A stretch of DNA of 64,000 nt from Avoscillospira_A sp052117125 (GCF_052117125.1 NZ_JBQKJT010000002.1:186001-250000); one strand, 5' to 3'. Positions 26,232 to 35,434 are shown, counted from the stretch's first letter. The notes: generated by a model not told the origin, from the letters alone. Program-made: numbers and translations.

Positions 26232-27506
26232 TTACGACGCGTCGGCAGAGCCGGCCTCCGGCAGCACGGCCCGCTCGTCCCGAAACACCTGGGGCTTAGC
26301 GCCGTTGCGGACGCTGTCCGCCGTCACCAGGACCCGGGTGATGGTGGGGTCCGAGGGGATCTCGTACATGATACCGGTCATGACGTCTTCCAGGATGGCC
26401 CGCAGGCCACGGGCGCCGATTTGCCGCTCCATGGCCTTTTCAGCCACGGCCTCCAACGCCTCCTGCTCAAAGTTCAGCTCCACATGATCGTATTCCAGGA
26501 GCTTGGCGTACTGCTTGCACAGGGCGTTCTTGGGCTCCGTGAGAATCTTGATCAAATCCTCCTTCTGGAGGCTCTGCAAACTGGTGATGACCGGCAGACG
26601 GCCCACCAGTTCGGGGATGATGCCGAATTTCAGCAGGTCATGGGGCTGCACTTCCCGGAACAGCTCGCCCACGTCCCGGTTCTTCTTGCTCTTCACCTCG
26701 CCGCCGAAGCCGATGGAGCTGCGGTCGGTACGGCGGCCGATGATCTTGTCGAGACCGTCAAAAGCGCCGCCGCAGATGAAGAGGATGTTGGTGGTATCAA
26801 TTTGAATAAATTCCTGCTGGGGGTGCTTGCGTCCGCCCTGGGGCGGCACATTGGCCACAGTGCCCTCCAGAATCTTCAAAAGCGCCTGCTGGACGCCTTC
26901 GCCGGACACGTCGCGGGTGATGGAGGTATTTTCGCTCTTACGGGCAATCTTATCCATCTCATCGATATAGATAATGCCCCGCTGGGCCAGTTCTACATCG
27001 AAATCGGCGGCCTGCAGCAGCCGCAGCAGAATGTTCTCCACGTCCTCGCCCACGTAGCCGGCTTCGGTGAGGGTGGTGGCATCGGCGATGGCAAAGGGGA
27101 CGTTGAGAATCTTGGCCAGGGTCTGGGCAAAGAGGGTCTTGCCGCTGCCCGTGGGGCCGATGAGCAGAATGTTGCTCTTCTGCAATTCCACATCGGAGGC
27201 GTTGCCCTCGAAGTAGATGCGCTTATAGTGGTTGTAGACGGCCACCGACAGGGCCATCTTGGCCTCGTCCTGCCCAATGATATAGCCGTCCATATATTCC
27301 TTGATCTCTTTGGGCGTGGGCAGTTTCTCCGGCAGCACCAACTGGTGGTCCGTGTCGTCCACCATCTCGTCGTGCAGAATGCTGGAGCACAGCTCGATGC
27401 ACTCATTGCAGATATAGACGTTGGGCCCGGCGATCAGCCGCACCACCTGATCCTGGGTCTTGCCGCAAAAGCTGCAGCGCACGCTGCGCTCGTCGTTGCG
27501 CGCCAA
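26232..27506 (-). CDS. clpX: ATP-dependent Clp protease ATP-binding subunit ClpX
   Basis: 424 residues. Unfoldase that feeds proteins to ClpP. N-terminal C4 zinc-binding domain (CSFCGKT and CNECIELC), Walker A GPTGSGKTLFA, Walker B IIYIDEMDKIA, the GYVGEDVEN pore loop, and FGIIPELVGRLPV, which includes the ClpP-contacting region nearby. The C-terminal RGLRAILE block is present. It follows clpP by 75 bp that hold a GC-rich hairpin. Confidence 0.98.
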   Translation of the reverse strand: MARNDERSVRCSFCGKTQDQVVRLIAGPNVYICNECIELCSSILHDEMVDDTDHQLVLPEKLPTPKEIKEYMDGYIIGQDEAKMALSVAVYNHYKRIYFEGNASDVELQKSNILLIGPTGSGKTLFAQTLAKILNVPFAIADATTLTEAGYVGEDVENILLRLLQAADFDVELAQRGIIYIDEMDKIARKSENTSITRDVSGEGVQQALLKILEGTVANVPPQGGRKHPQQEFIQIDTTNILFICGGAFDGLDKIIGRRTDRSSIGFGGEVKSKKNRDVGELFREVQPHDLLKFGIIPELVGRLPVITSLQSLQKEDLIKILTEPKNALCKQYAKLLEYDHVELNFEQEALEAVAEKAMERQIGARGLRAILEDVMTGIMYEIPSDPTITRVLVTADSVRNGAKPQVFRDERAVLPEAGSADAS

Positions 27507-27543
27507 TGGAATGCCTCCTTCTGTCTGTTCAAAAACCGACTTC

Positions 27544-27571
27544 GGCGCATCAGACGGCTGTCCGATGCGCC
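27544..27571 (-). other. Intercistronic hairpin between clpP and clpX
   Basis: Eight-base arms GGCGCATC / GATGCGCC around a 12-base loop, with no T run. It may stabilise or process the transcript rather than end it. Confidence 0.45.
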
Positions 27572-27581
27572 TTGGCCGTTG

Positions 27582-28166
27582 TTACCGTTTGGGGTATACG
27601 ATCTTGTCGATGAGACCGTATTCCACGGCCTCCTCGGCGGGCATAAAGTTGTCGCGCTCGGTGTCGATGGCGATCTGCTCAATGCTCTTGCCGGTGTTCT
27701 CCGAGAGGATCTTATTGAGCTTCTCCCGGGTCCGCAGCATCCACTCGGCCTGGATTTTGATATCCGAAGCCTGACCCCGGGCGCCGCCGGAGGGCTGATG
27801 GATCATGATTTCGGCGTTGGGCAGAGCCATGCGCTTGCCCTTGGCGCCGGCGGACAGCAGGAACGCGCCCATGCTGGCGGCCATGCCGATGCAGATGGTG
27901 GAAACGTCGCACTTGACGTAGTTCATCGTATCGTAGATGGCCATACCGGCTGTGACGGAGCCGCCGGGGGAATTGATATAAAACTGAATATCCTTATCGG
28001 GGTCCTGTGCCTCCAGATACAGCATCTGGGCGACGATCAGGCTGGCGGTCGTATCGTTGACCTCCTCGGAAAGCATCACAATGCGGTCGTTAAGCAGCCG
28101 GGAAAAAATATCATAGGACCGCTCGCCGCGGCTGGTCTGCTCCACGACATAGGGAACTAGGCTCAT
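27582..28166 (-). CDS. clpP: ATP-dependent Clp protease proteolytic subunit
   Basis: 194 residues from the ATG coding MSLVPYVVEQTSRGERSYDI, the usual ClpP start; a longer frame to 28199 is rejected because AAAGGAGA lies between. The catalytic serine sits in GMAASMGA, histidine in IHQPSGGARGQ and the aspartate in the ERDNFM segment. It forms the tetradecameric barrel used by ClpX. Gene order tig-clpP-clpX-lon is conserved. Confidence 0.98.
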   Translation of the reverse strand: MSLVPYVVEQTSRGERSYDIFSRLLNDRIVMLSEEVNDTTASLIVAQMLYLEAQDPDKDIQFYINSPGGSVTAGMAIYDTMNYVKCDVSTICIGMAASMGAFLLSAGAKGKRMALPNAEIMIHQPSGGARGQASDIKIQAEWMLRTREKLNKILSENTGKSIEQIAIDTERDNFMPAEEAVEYGLIDKIVYPKR

Positions 28167-28220
28167 GGGGTTACTGTCTCCTTTCGTTGGATGAAACATT
28201 CTAACCGCCTGACCGGAAAA

Positions 28221-29663
28221 TTATTCCTCGGTCTTGGTCTCCGTCTCGGCCTTCTTGCGGGTGGTGCGCTTCTTGGGCTTTTCCTCGCCCTCGGCGGCCT
28301 CAGCGGTCTCGTCGGCCTTCTTCTTGGTGGTGCGCTTCTTGGCGGGCTTCTTCTCAGCCTCGTCCTCGGCGGTCTCCTCGGCGGCCTTGGGCGCCACGGC
28401 CACGGCGCTGTCGGCGATCAGACGGACGGCCTTACGGGTGGCCAGGTCGATCTTCAGGCTCTCTGCGGGCAGCGCGGCCTTGACCTTCTCCAGCTCCATG
28501 GAATACTGCTCGGCCAGGGAGGCGTACTCGGCCTCGATCTCCTCCTCGGAGACCTCGATCTTCTCCTCCTCCACAATCTGGCTCAGGAGCACATTGGCGC
28601 GGACGGTCTTCTCGGCCATGGGACGCATGTTGGCACGCAGGCCGTTCAGGTCGCCGCCCATCATCTTGGCATAGTCGTCCATCTTCATGCCGCTGGCCTG
28701 CAGCTGGTAGCCGAACTGCTCCATCTGCTTGTCCACCTGCTCGTCGATCATGCAGGCGGGAATCTCACAGGTCATGTTGTCGGCGGCCATGGTGACGGCG
28801 GTGTTGTCAAACTCCTGGTCCACGGTGCGCTGGCGGTTCTCGGTGAAGCGCTTGCGGATGTCCTCCTTCAGGGCGTCCAGGGTATCGAACTCGGACACGT
28901 CCTTGGCGAACTCATCGTCCAGCGCGGGGCGCACGGTCTCCTTGACCTCGTGGACCTTGCACTTGAAGACGGCGGGCTTGCCGGCCAGCTCGGGGGTGTA
29001 CTGCTCGGGGAAGGTCACTTCCACGTCCTTCTCCTCGTCAGCCTTGACGCCCACCAGGGCCTCTTCAAAGCCGGGGATGAACTGATGGGAGCCCAGCTTC
29101 AGGACATAGCCCTCGGCCTTGCCGCCGTCGAAGGGCTTGCCGTCCACAAAGCCCTCGAAGTCGAAGACCAGGGTATCGCCCATTTCTGCGGCGCGCTCCA
29201 CGGTGGAGATGCGGGCGTTGCGGTCGGCCATGCGGTCCAGCTCGGCGGCGATCTCCTCGTCGGTGACGTTGACCTCGGCCTTGGGAACCTCCAGGCCCTT
29301 GTACTGGCCCAGAGTGACCTCGGGATACAGAGCGGTTTCGATGGTCAGAACGACGGTGCCGTCCTCTTCCTTGTTCAGGTCGACAACGGAGGGCATGCCC
29401 ACGGCGTTCAGCTTCTGCTCCACAACGGCCTTCTCGTAGATCTCGGGGAACAGCTCATTGACGGCGTCCTCAAAGAACACCTCGGCGCCGTACATACCCT
29501 CGATGACCTTGCGGGGGGCCTTGCCCTTGCGGAAGCCGGGGATGGCAATGTGCTTGCGGTTCTTCAGATAGGCCTTGTTGAGACCGTTCTCAAAGGTATC
29601 CTTGGCAATCGCTACCACGATTTTGGCATTGCCGTTCTCTTTCTCAACGCTCTTTACGTTCAT
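28221..29663 (-). CDS. tig: Trigger factor with basic C-terminal extension
   Basis: 480 residues, about 50 more than usual. Ribosome-bound chaperone and peptidyl-prolyl isomerase. The N-terminal ribosome-binding loop is GFRKGKAPRKVI, the FKBP-type domain spans about 150-245 (GDTLVFDFEGFVDGKPFDGG) and the C-terminal chaperone domain follows to about 420. The last 55 residues are a repetitive Lys/Thr/Glu/Ala tail containing KKRTTKKKA and KKRTTRKKA, which resembles the tails of some other proteins in high-expression Clostridia but is not part of the standard fold. AGGAGGAA precedes the ATG. Confidence 0.96.
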   Translation of the reverse strand: MNVKSVEKENGNAKIVVAIAKDTFENGLNKAYLKNRKHIAIPGFRKGKAPRKVIEGMYGAEVFFEDAVNELFPEIYEKAVVEQKLNAVGMPSVVDLNKEEDGTVVLTIETALYPEVTLGQYKGLEVPKAEVNVTDEEIAAELDRMADRNARISTVERAAEMGDTLVFDFEGFVDGKPFDGGKAEGYVLKLGSHQFIPGFEEALVGVKADEEKDVEVTFPEQYTPELAGKPAVFKCKVHEVKETVRPALDDEFAKDVSEFDTLDALKEDIRKRFTENRQRTVDQEFDNTAVTMAADNMTCEIPACMIDEQVDKQMEQFGYQLQASGMKMDDYAKMMGGDLNGLRANMRPMAEKTVRANVLLSQIVEEEKIEVSEEEIEAEYASLAEQYSMELEKVKAALPAESLKIDLATRKAVRLIADSAVAVAPKAAEETAEDEAEKKPAKKRTTKKKADETAEAAEGEEKPKKRTTRKKAETETKTEE

Positions 29664-29815
29664 TGGTGTATTCCTCCTATGTGGTGGGCTGCCGGTGGGC
29701 AGCCATATTGCACCGAATTATATGCCGTACTATTCTAGCAGAAATCCCGGCGCATTTCCACTGTTTTTTTCAACATTTCCCGGTTTTCCGAAAAAAACCG
29801 GCCATTCCACCGCCG

Positions 29816-30502
29816 TCAGCGGAGTTTTTGGGGGGTGAAGTTTACATAATCAGCCGCCAGCAGCCGGTAGACGATACCGTCCACCTCCCCTTCCACAGCC
29901 AGGCGGTGGGACGGCCCGTGGAGATGGCCGTAGCAGCACGTCCGGACACCGTAGCGGTGGAGCAGAGCGAGAATCTCCGGGCAGCGGTAGCCCCGGTAGA
30001 GGGGCGGATAGTGGAGAAAGCACAATTTTTCTTTCTCCCCCGCCGCTTTCAGCGACGCCTCCAGCCGCAGGACCTCCCGGTTGTAGACCTTCTCATTGTG
30101 GGTGCCGCCGTTGTCCTCCTCAAAGAACCAGCCCCGGGAACCGCACAGGGCCACATCCTCATAATAGAGACAGTTGTTGTGGAGCAGTTCCAGGTTGGTA
30201 AAGCCGTGGGCCTCGCAGAACTTCTGGAACTTGTTGGCCGTGGACCACCAGTAATCATGGTTCCCCTTGAGGAGAATTTTCCGGCCGGGAATCTCGTTGA
30301 CAAAGGCAAAGTCGGCGGCGGCGGCTTCCAGGCCCAACGCCCAGCTGATATCGCCCATCAGCACGGTCGTGTCGTCGGGGCCGATCACGGACAATCCCTG
30401 CCGCAGCTTGTCCATATAGCCCACCCATGCGCCGCCGAAGATATCCATGGGTTTGTCGGCGCCCAGACAAAGGTGCAGGTCGCCCATGGCGTATAGGGCC
30501 AT
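29816..30502 (-). CDS. Calcineurin-like metallophosphoesterase
   Basis: 228 residues. The five metallophosphoesterase motifs are visible: GDLHL, GDISWA, KGNHDYWW, HYPPL (about residue 165) and GHLHG. This binds two metals and hydrolyses phosphoesters; the substrate is unknown. It resembles the YkuE/Sbc-like small cytosolic phosphoesterases of Clostridia. Its ATG overlaps the thrC stop as TAATG, so it is translationally coupled to threonine synthase, although no metabolic link is evident. Confidence 0.85.
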   Translation of the reverse strand: MALYAMGDLHLCLGADKPMDIFGGAWVGYMDKLRQGLSVIGPDDTTVLMGDISWALGLEAAAADFAFVNEIPGRKILLKGNHDYWWSTANKFQKFCEAHGFTNLELLHNNCLYYEDVALCGSRGWFFEEDNGGTHNEKVYNREVLRLEASLKAAGEKEKLCFLHYPPLYRGYRCPEILALLHRYGVRTCCYGHLHGPSHRLAVEGEVDGIVYRLLAADYVNFTPQKLR

Positions 30503-31989
30503 TACACGAGGGCCTCCCGGACCACATCGGTCATCTGCTGCTTCTCCACCACCTGGTCGAAGCGCCGGGCCTTGCCCTTGAGACCGGCCAGGGGCGCGGG
30601 AGCCGCCTTGCCGGAGACCTCTGCCAGCTGGTCGAGAATTTCCACGCCGGTCCGCTGGTCCGTGACGCCCAGGGCCGTCAGAACGCTGTCGCAGAACTTG
30701 AAGGGGCTGGCCGTGGACACCACCACCGTGGGGGTGGCGTCGCCGGTGGCGGCCCGATGGTCCATCATCACCGTATAGGCCACGGCGGTGTGGGTGTCCA
30801 TGAGGTACTTGCCGTGGGAGAACACCTTGCCGATGGCGTTGGTGGTGCGCTCGTCGTCGCAGAAACCGCAGAGGAAATTGTCCTGGATTTTTTCCAGCAT
30901 GTCCTTGGACACCTCATAGCGGCCGGTCTTGTTCAGCTGCTCCATATAGCCCCGGACCTCCGCGTCGGAACCGCTGAGCAGATACAGCAGCCGCTCCAGG
31001 TTGGAGGAGATCAGGATATCCATAGAGGGAGAAAGGGTGTTGTGGAAGGGACGGTTCCGGTCATAGATACCGGTGCGGATGAAGTCGGTGAGGACGTTAT
31101 TGGCGTTGGAGGCACAGAGCAGTTTGTCGATGGGCACGCCCATGCGCTTGGCGTAGTAACCGGCCAGAATGTTGCCGAAATTGCCGGTGGGAACGCAGAA
31201 ATTGATCTTGTCGCCCATCTGAATGTCGCCGCGCTTGACCAGTTCGGCATAGGTGGCCACATAGTAGACGATCTGCGGCAGGACGCGGCCCCAGTTGATG
31301 GAGTTGGCCGAGGACAGGAAGTAGCCGCGGCTTGCCAGCTCAGCGCGCAGAGCCTCATCGGAGAAAATGGTCTTGACACCGGTCTGGGCGTCGTCGAAGT
31401 TGCCCACCACGGCGCACACATCGACGTTTTTTCCCTCCTGGGTCACCATTTGCAGCTGCTGAATCTCGGAGACGCCGTCCTTGGGATAGAACACCATGAT
31501 CCGGGTGCCGTCCACGTCGCGGAAGCCCTCCAGGGCCGCCTTGCCGGTGTCGCCGGAGGTGGCCACCAGAATGCAGGCGGTCTTCTCCTCGCCGGTCTTG
31601 CGGAGGGACGCCGTCAGCAGATAGGGCAGCATCTGCAAGGCCATATCCTTGAAGGCGCAGGTGGGACCGTGCCACAGCTCCAGAAAATGGGTCTTGTGAT
31701 GGGTGGAATGGATGGGCGTCACCGCCGCGTCGTTAAACTTGCCGGGGACGGCATAGGCCTTGGCGGCGTACTCCGCCAGCTCCACCTCGGTGAACTCGTC
31801 CAGATAGGCTTTCATGACCTTGACCGCCCGCTGCTGGTAGGTCATACCCACCAGGTCCTGCAAATCCTGGGTGGTGAGGGCCGGAATGGACTCCGGCAGA
31901 AACAGGCCGCCGTCGCGGCTCAGGCCCTGGACAATGGCCTGGGCGGCGGAGTAACGGAGGGAGGAATCTCTGGTGCTGATGTACTGCAT
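30502..31989 (-). CDS. thrC: Threonine synthase
   Basis: 495 residues. PLP enzyme converting O-phosphohomoserine to threonine. The PLP lysine is in CAFKDMALQ, the phosphate-binding region in VATSGDTGKAALEGF, and NSINWGRVLPQIVYY and VPTGNFGNILAGYYAKRMG complete the family pattern of the long (about 490-residue) class. The second ATG, 7 bases from AGAGGT, is taken as start. A perfect 10-bp palindrome lies between 32015 and 32038 in the leader, suggesting repression or an RNA hairpin. thrS lies 3.5 kb upstream with separate control. Confidence 0.95.
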   Translation of the reverse strand: MQYISTRDSSLRYSAAQAIVQGLSRDGGLFLPESIPALTTQDLQDLVGMTYQQRAVKVMKAYLDEFTEVELAEYAAKAYAVPGKFNDAAVTPIHSTHHKTHFLELWHGPTCAFKDMALQMLPYLLTASLRKTGEEKTACILVATSGDTGKAALEGFRDVDGTRIMVFYPKDGVSEIQQLQMVTQEGKNVDVCAVVGNFDDAQTGVKTIFSDEALRAELASRGYFLSSANSINWGRVLPQIVYYVATYAELVKRGDIQMGDKINFCVPTGNFGNILAGYYAKRMGVPIDKLLCASNANNVLTDFIRTGIYDRNRPFHNTLSPSMDILISSNLERLLYLLSGSDAEVRGYMEQLNKTGRYEVSKDMLEKIQDNFLCGFCDDERTTNAIGKVFSHGKYLMDTHTAVAYTVMMDHRAATGDATPTVVVSTASPFKFCDSVLTALGVTDQRTGVEILDQLAEVSGKAAPAPLAGLKGKARRFDQVVEKQQMTDVVREALV

Positions 31990-32014
31990 GGTCATTACCT
32001 CTATTCTTTGGGGC

Positions 32015-32038
32015 GATATGACACAATCGTGTCATATC
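32015..32038. promoter_or_regulatory. Perfect palindrome upstream of thrC
   Basis: Arms GATATGACAC and GTGTCATATC are separated by AATC. It lies 26 bases before the thrC start. With no T run after it, an operator is more likely than a terminator. Confidence 0.6.
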
Positions 32039-32087
32039 ACCCTTATTTTATTTTAACTATCATAGTCCTACGAATTTCGTCGAACGT

Positions 32088-32453
32088 TCAGAAAGCGTTC
32101 TCCAAATGAATGTATTTCGGTCGTTTTGTGTCCAGCCCCTGGGGGGCGTAAACCTCCACCACATCAAACCGGGGCTGCAAGTCCGTTTCCCGCTGGGACA
32201 GATACAGCAAAGCCGCGCTGCGAAGCCGTTCCTGTTTGCGGCGGTCCACATACTCCCGGGCCTCGGCAAAATCGCTCCCGGCCCGGAGCTTGACCTCCAC
32301 AAAGACCAGATACCGCCCCTTTTGGGCGATCAGGTCGATTTCCCCGAAGCGGCAGCGATAGTTGGCCCCCACGATCTGGTAGCCCTTTTGCCGCAGATGG
32401 TCGGCGGCCCGGGCTTCACCCCAGGGTCCCAGCAGATTCGGCTTCTTTTTCAT
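32088..32453 (-). CDS. YraN family (UPF0102) endonuclease-like protein
   Basis: 121 residues. GEARAADHLRQKGYQIVGANYRCRFGEIDLIAQ followed by LVFVEVKLRAG carries the GEIDLI and VEVK motifs of the restriction-endonuclease-like fold in UPF0102. Its role is uncertain. It overlaps the end of rnhB by 38 bp, the usual rnhB-yraN arrangement. Confidence 0.92.
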   Translation of the reverse strand: MKKKPNLLGPWGEARAADHLRQKGYQIVGANYRCRFGEIDLIAQKGRYLVFVEVKLRAGSDFAEAREYVDRRKQERLRSAALLYLSQRETDLQPRFDVVEVYAPQGLDTKRPKYIHLENAF

Positions 32454-33051
32454 AGAATTTCTTCAAAAAACTCTGCCGGTGGATGGGACAGGGGCCAAAC
32501 TCCCGCAGGGCCGCGTAATGGCGTTTGGTGCCGTAGCCCTTGTGGACAGCAAAGCCATACGCCGGGTAGGTTCCGTCCAGTTCCTCCATAAGGCGGTCCC
32601 GGGTGACCTTGGCCAGAATGGACGCCGCCGCAATGGACGCGCTTTTGCCGTCGCCGCCGATGACGCAGCGGACCGCCACACCGTCGGGACTGGGTTCCCG
32701 ATTGCCGTCCACCAGAGCCAGCTGGGGCCGGATTTTGAGATTGGCGATAGCCTGCTCCATGGCCTGGAACGTGGCCTGCAAAATATTGATCTCGTCGATG
32801 GTTTTCTCATCCACCAAGGCAATGGCGTAGGCCGTGGCCTGTTCTGTAATGAGATCGTACAGCCCCCGGCGCTTCTTGTCCGTCAGCTTCTTGGAGTCGT
32901 TGAGGCCCGGCAGTTCCAGATGAGGCGGCAGAATCACCGCCGCCGCGCAGACCGGCCCGGCCAGGGGTCCCCGGCCCGCCTCATCCACGCCGCAGACCAA
33001 TTCGATCCCCTCGTCAAAACAACCCTGCTCGATTTCCCATAAGTTTGTCAT
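32416..33051 (-). CDS. rnhB: Ribonuclease HII
   Basis: 211 residues. Removes RNA and single ribonucleotides from RNA-DNA hybrids. GVDEAGRGPLAGPV holds the first catalytic acidic residues; LVDGN and AAASILAKVTRDRLM carry the others. A zinc site is not seen. The start overlaps the rbgA stop as ATGA and the 3' end overlaps yraN. Confidence 0.96.
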   Translation of the reverse strand: MTNLWEIEQGCFDEGIELVCGVDEAGRGPLAGPVCAAAVILPPHLELPGLNDSKKLTDKKRRGLYDLITEQATAYAIALVDEKTIDEINILQATFQAMEQAIANLKIRPQLALVDGNREPSPDGVAVRCVIGGDGKSASIAAASILAKVTRDRLMEELDGTYPAYGFAVHKGYGTKRHYAALREFGPCPIHRQSFLKKFYEKEAESAGTLG

Positions 33052-33929
33052 TCCGTCACCTCGTAGACCTCGGGGCCCTCCAGCGTAAACCGGCCGATTT
33101 TACAGCCGCGGTACTCGTCCAGCAGGACCTTGGCGGCCCGCTCCAAATCCACATCGCCGCCGGAAATCCGGAAGCCCCGGCGTCTGCCCAGTTCCTCCAG
33201 CAGTTCCCAGCCGGGGGCGTCGGCGGGACAGTCCATCTTATACCGCTCTTTCAAATTCTGTGGGTAGCGCTGCCACAGCATTTCCACCAGATGGCAGGCC
33301 AGTTCCTCCACATCCAATACGCCGTCCTTGACGGCGCCGGTGTATGCCAACATCATGCCCACGCGCGGGTCCTCAAACTTGGGCCACAGAATGCCCGGCG
33401 TGTCCAGGAGCAGCAGCTCCTTGTCCACGGATACCCACTGTTTTCCGCGGGTGACGCCGGGACGGTTCTCCGCTTTGGCGCCCTTGCGGCCGGAGACCTG
33501 ATTGATAAAGGTGGATTTGCCCACGTTGGGGATGCCCACCACCATGACCCGCAAACTGCGGCCCACCTGGCCCTTGTCCCGGTAGCGCTGCAATTTCTCG
33601 GCCAACAGCTCCCGAACGGCAGGTTGGAACGACGACACGCCCTTTTTGGATTTGCAGTCGGTCTGGATGGCCGCCAATCCCTGGGAACGGAACCACTCGG
33701 CCCACCGCTTCGTCTCCGCCGGGTCGGCCAGGTCCGTGCGGTTGAGAATCACCATCCGGGGCTTGCTGCCGCAGATGGAAGCAATGTCCGGGTTGCGGCT
33801 GGAATAGGGAATGCGGGCGTCGAGAATCTCACAGACCGCGTCCACCAATTTGAGGTCCTCTTCCATCTGCCGCCGGGTTTTCGTCATGTGGCCCGGATAC
33901 CACTGGATATTCAGATTGTCCTGGTCCAT
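33048..33929 (-). CDS. rbgA: Ribosome biogenesis GTPase RbgA (YlqF)
   Basis: 293 residues. Circularly permuted GTPase for late 50S assembly, with order G4 (NRTDLAD), G1 (GIPNVGKSTFIN) and G3 (DTPGILWPK). The N-terminal IQWYPGHMTKTRRQM is the family's signature; a C-terminal domain contacts RNA. It follows lepB without a gap, a conserved order lepB-rbgA-rnhB. Confidence 0.96.
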   Translation of the reverse strand: MDQDNLNIQWYPGHMTKTRRQMEEDLKLVDAVCEILDARIPYSSRNPDIASICGSKPRMVILNRTDLADPAETKRWAEWFRSQGLAAIQTDCKSKKGVSSFQPAVRELLAEKLQRYRDKGQVGRSLRVMVVGIPNVGKSTFINQVSGRKGAKAENRPGVTRGKQWVSVDKELLLLDTPGILWPKFEDPRVGMMLAYTGAVKDGVLDVEELACHLVEMLWQRYPQNLKERYKMDCPADAPGWELLEELGRRRGFRISGGDVDLERAAKVLLDEYRGCKIGRFTLEGPEVYEVTE

Positions 33930-34574
33930 TCAGGAAACACCTCCGATTCTGCTCCAATCCCGCTTCCCGGTGTCCTCGTCGGCGCCGGGCAGCAGGATAC
34001 CGAGGACCTTCCCCAATACGTCCCGCTCGTCCACCATGCCGATGGGGGCATAGCGGCTGTCGGAGGAGCCGTTGCGGTTGTCGCCCAGGACAAAAATATG
34101 GCCCTCCGGCACGGTAACCGGATAGTCCAGCCCCTCTCCGATTTCGTGGAAGCTCACATAGGTGGGTTCATACGTATAGGGTTCGTCCAGCGCCACACCG
34201 TCCACATAGACGACGCCGGCGTTAAAATCGATATCCACCGTCTGGCCCTCGGTGGCAATGACCCGTTTGACAATGGGCTCGTCCTGAAACTCCTCGGCGG
34301 GCACCGTCATCACCACAATGTCCCCCGGCTCCGGGTCGCCGCAGATGGTACTGCTGAGCAGGGCCAGATAGTCGGTATGGTGTAGGGTCGGATACATGGA
34401 GCTGCCGTCCACGCTGACCATACGGATGACAAAGACGAACACAATAGTCACGGCCACCAGCGTATAGACCATGTCCCGCAGGAGCTGGTACAGCTCAAAG
34501 CCACTATTTTTTTCGTCTTTTTTCTTGGAGTTTTCCGGCGTTTCCGCCGGGTGCTGCCGTGCTTCTTCGTTCAT
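33930..34574 (-). CDS. lepB: Signal peptidase I
   Basis: 214 residues. Removes signal peptides at the outer face of the membrane. One membrane segment at about 33-55 follows a charged cytoplasmic N-terminus; the catalytic serine is in VDGSSMYPTL and the lysine in IVKRVIATEGQTV; GDNRNGSSDSR is the C-terminal signature. It is the first gene of the lepB-rbgA-rnhB-yraN operon. Confidence 0.96.
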   Translation of the reverse strand: MNEEARQHPAETPENSKKKDEKNSGFELYQLLRDMVYTLVAVTIVFVFVIRMVSVDGSSMYPTLHHTDYLALLSSTICGDPEPGDIVVMTVPAEEFQDEPIVKRVIATEGQTVDIDFNAGVVYVDGVALDEPYTYEPTYVSFHEIGEGLDYPVTVPEGHIFVLGDNRNGSSDSRYAPIGMVDERDVLGKVLGILLPGADEDTGKRDWSRIGGVS

Positions 34575-34749
34575 AAGGGCCTTCTTTCTATGGTCAGCCG
34601 CAGGCGGTCAACGCCGCGGCGATACTTCCATGTTCCATTCGGCGCGTCGCGCCACTATACATTATACACAGTCCCGGCACATAAGAAAAGTCTCGGCCGG
34701 ACTTTTTTACACAATCGTCATAAATGGTCATATTGTCCCAAACAAATGC

Positions 34750-34781
34750 AAAAAAGGAGGCCCGAAGGCCTCCTCTTTTTT
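34750..34781 (-). terminator. rplS terminator
   Basis: GGAGGCC / GGCCTCC stem with flanking A6 and T6 runs; it functions in either direction. Confidence 0.9.
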
Positions 34782-34786
34782 GAGAA

Positions 34787-35128
34787 TTACACCTTTTCCT
34801 TGACCTTGGCAGCCTTGCCCAGGCGGGAACGCAGGTAGTACAGCTTGGCGCGGCGCACCTTACCGTGGCGGACCACCTCGATCTTCTCCAGCAGGGGAGA
34901 ATGCAAGGGGAACACCTTCTCGCAGCCCACGCCGTAGCTCAGACGGCGAACGGTGATGGTCTCTTCCAGACCGCCATGCTTCTTGGCAATGACAGTGCCT
35001 TCAAAAACCTGGATTCTCTCGCGGGAACCTTCCTTGATTTTGACATGAACGCGAACCGTATCGCCAACGCTGACCTGAGGAGCGTTTTCTTTCATGTACT
35101 GGTTGGCCAGAGCCTTCATCAGATCCAT
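34787..35128 (-). CDS. rplS: 50S ribosomal protein L19
   Basis: 113 residues from the ATG after AAGGAGG, coding MDLMKALANQYMKEN. Upstream in-frame codons lie in the mRNA leader. VGDTVRVHVKIKEGSRERIQVFEGTVIAKK and RVLSYGVGCEKVFPLHSPLLEKIEV-like blocks are typical of L19. It sits at the interface of the two subunits. It is monocistronic with its own promoter, leader and terminator. Confidence 0.98.
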   Translation of the reverse strand: MDLMKALANQYMKENAPQVSVGDTVRVHVKIKEGSRERIQVFEGTVIAKKHGGLEETITVRRLSYGVGCEKVFPLHSPLLEKIEVVRHGKVRRAKLYYLRSRLGKAAKVKEKV

Positions 35129-35144
35129 TTGTTTGTCCTCCTTA

Positions 35145-35225
35145 TTCATTTGGACGTTCATACCGCAGGGAATGCCGCAGCACCTTTGTGCCGGCAGCGG
35201 CAGAGGACGCATCCATTTCACAGAC
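35145..35225 (-). ncRNA. Probable L19 leader
   Basis: The sequence between the rplS promoter and its start contains GGCACAAAGGTGC and GCGGCATTCCCTGCGG segments that pair as in the Firmicute L19 leader, an autoregulatory RNA structure. The match is by eye only. Confidence 0.5.
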
Positions 35226-35354
35226 TAACAAATGATATCATATCTTTCACGAAAAAGCAAGCAGAATTTAATGTTTCTGTCAAGTGATTGCTGCTTTTTT
35301 CAGTCTTCCCACCGTCTGCGGTCGTTTCGCTTCTTTTCAGCAGCAATTTAACTC

Positions 35355-35383
35355 ATTATATCGCATGAGTTTTCCCAGGTCAA
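35355..35383 (-). promoter_or_regulatory. rplS promoter
   Basis: Minus strand TTGACC, 17-nt spacer, perfect TATAAT. Confidence 0.85.
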
Positions 35384-35384
35384 G

Positions 35385-35434
35385 AGAAAAAATGGCCCGC
35401 CGTATCCCGCCCATGGCAGGAGCGGCGGGCCATT
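35385..35434 (-). terminator. thrS terminator
   Basis: AATGGCCCGCCG / CGGCGGGCCATT stem and a T6 run on the minus strand. With the rplS leader and promoter it accounts for the 345-bp gap 35129-35473. Confidence 0.88.
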
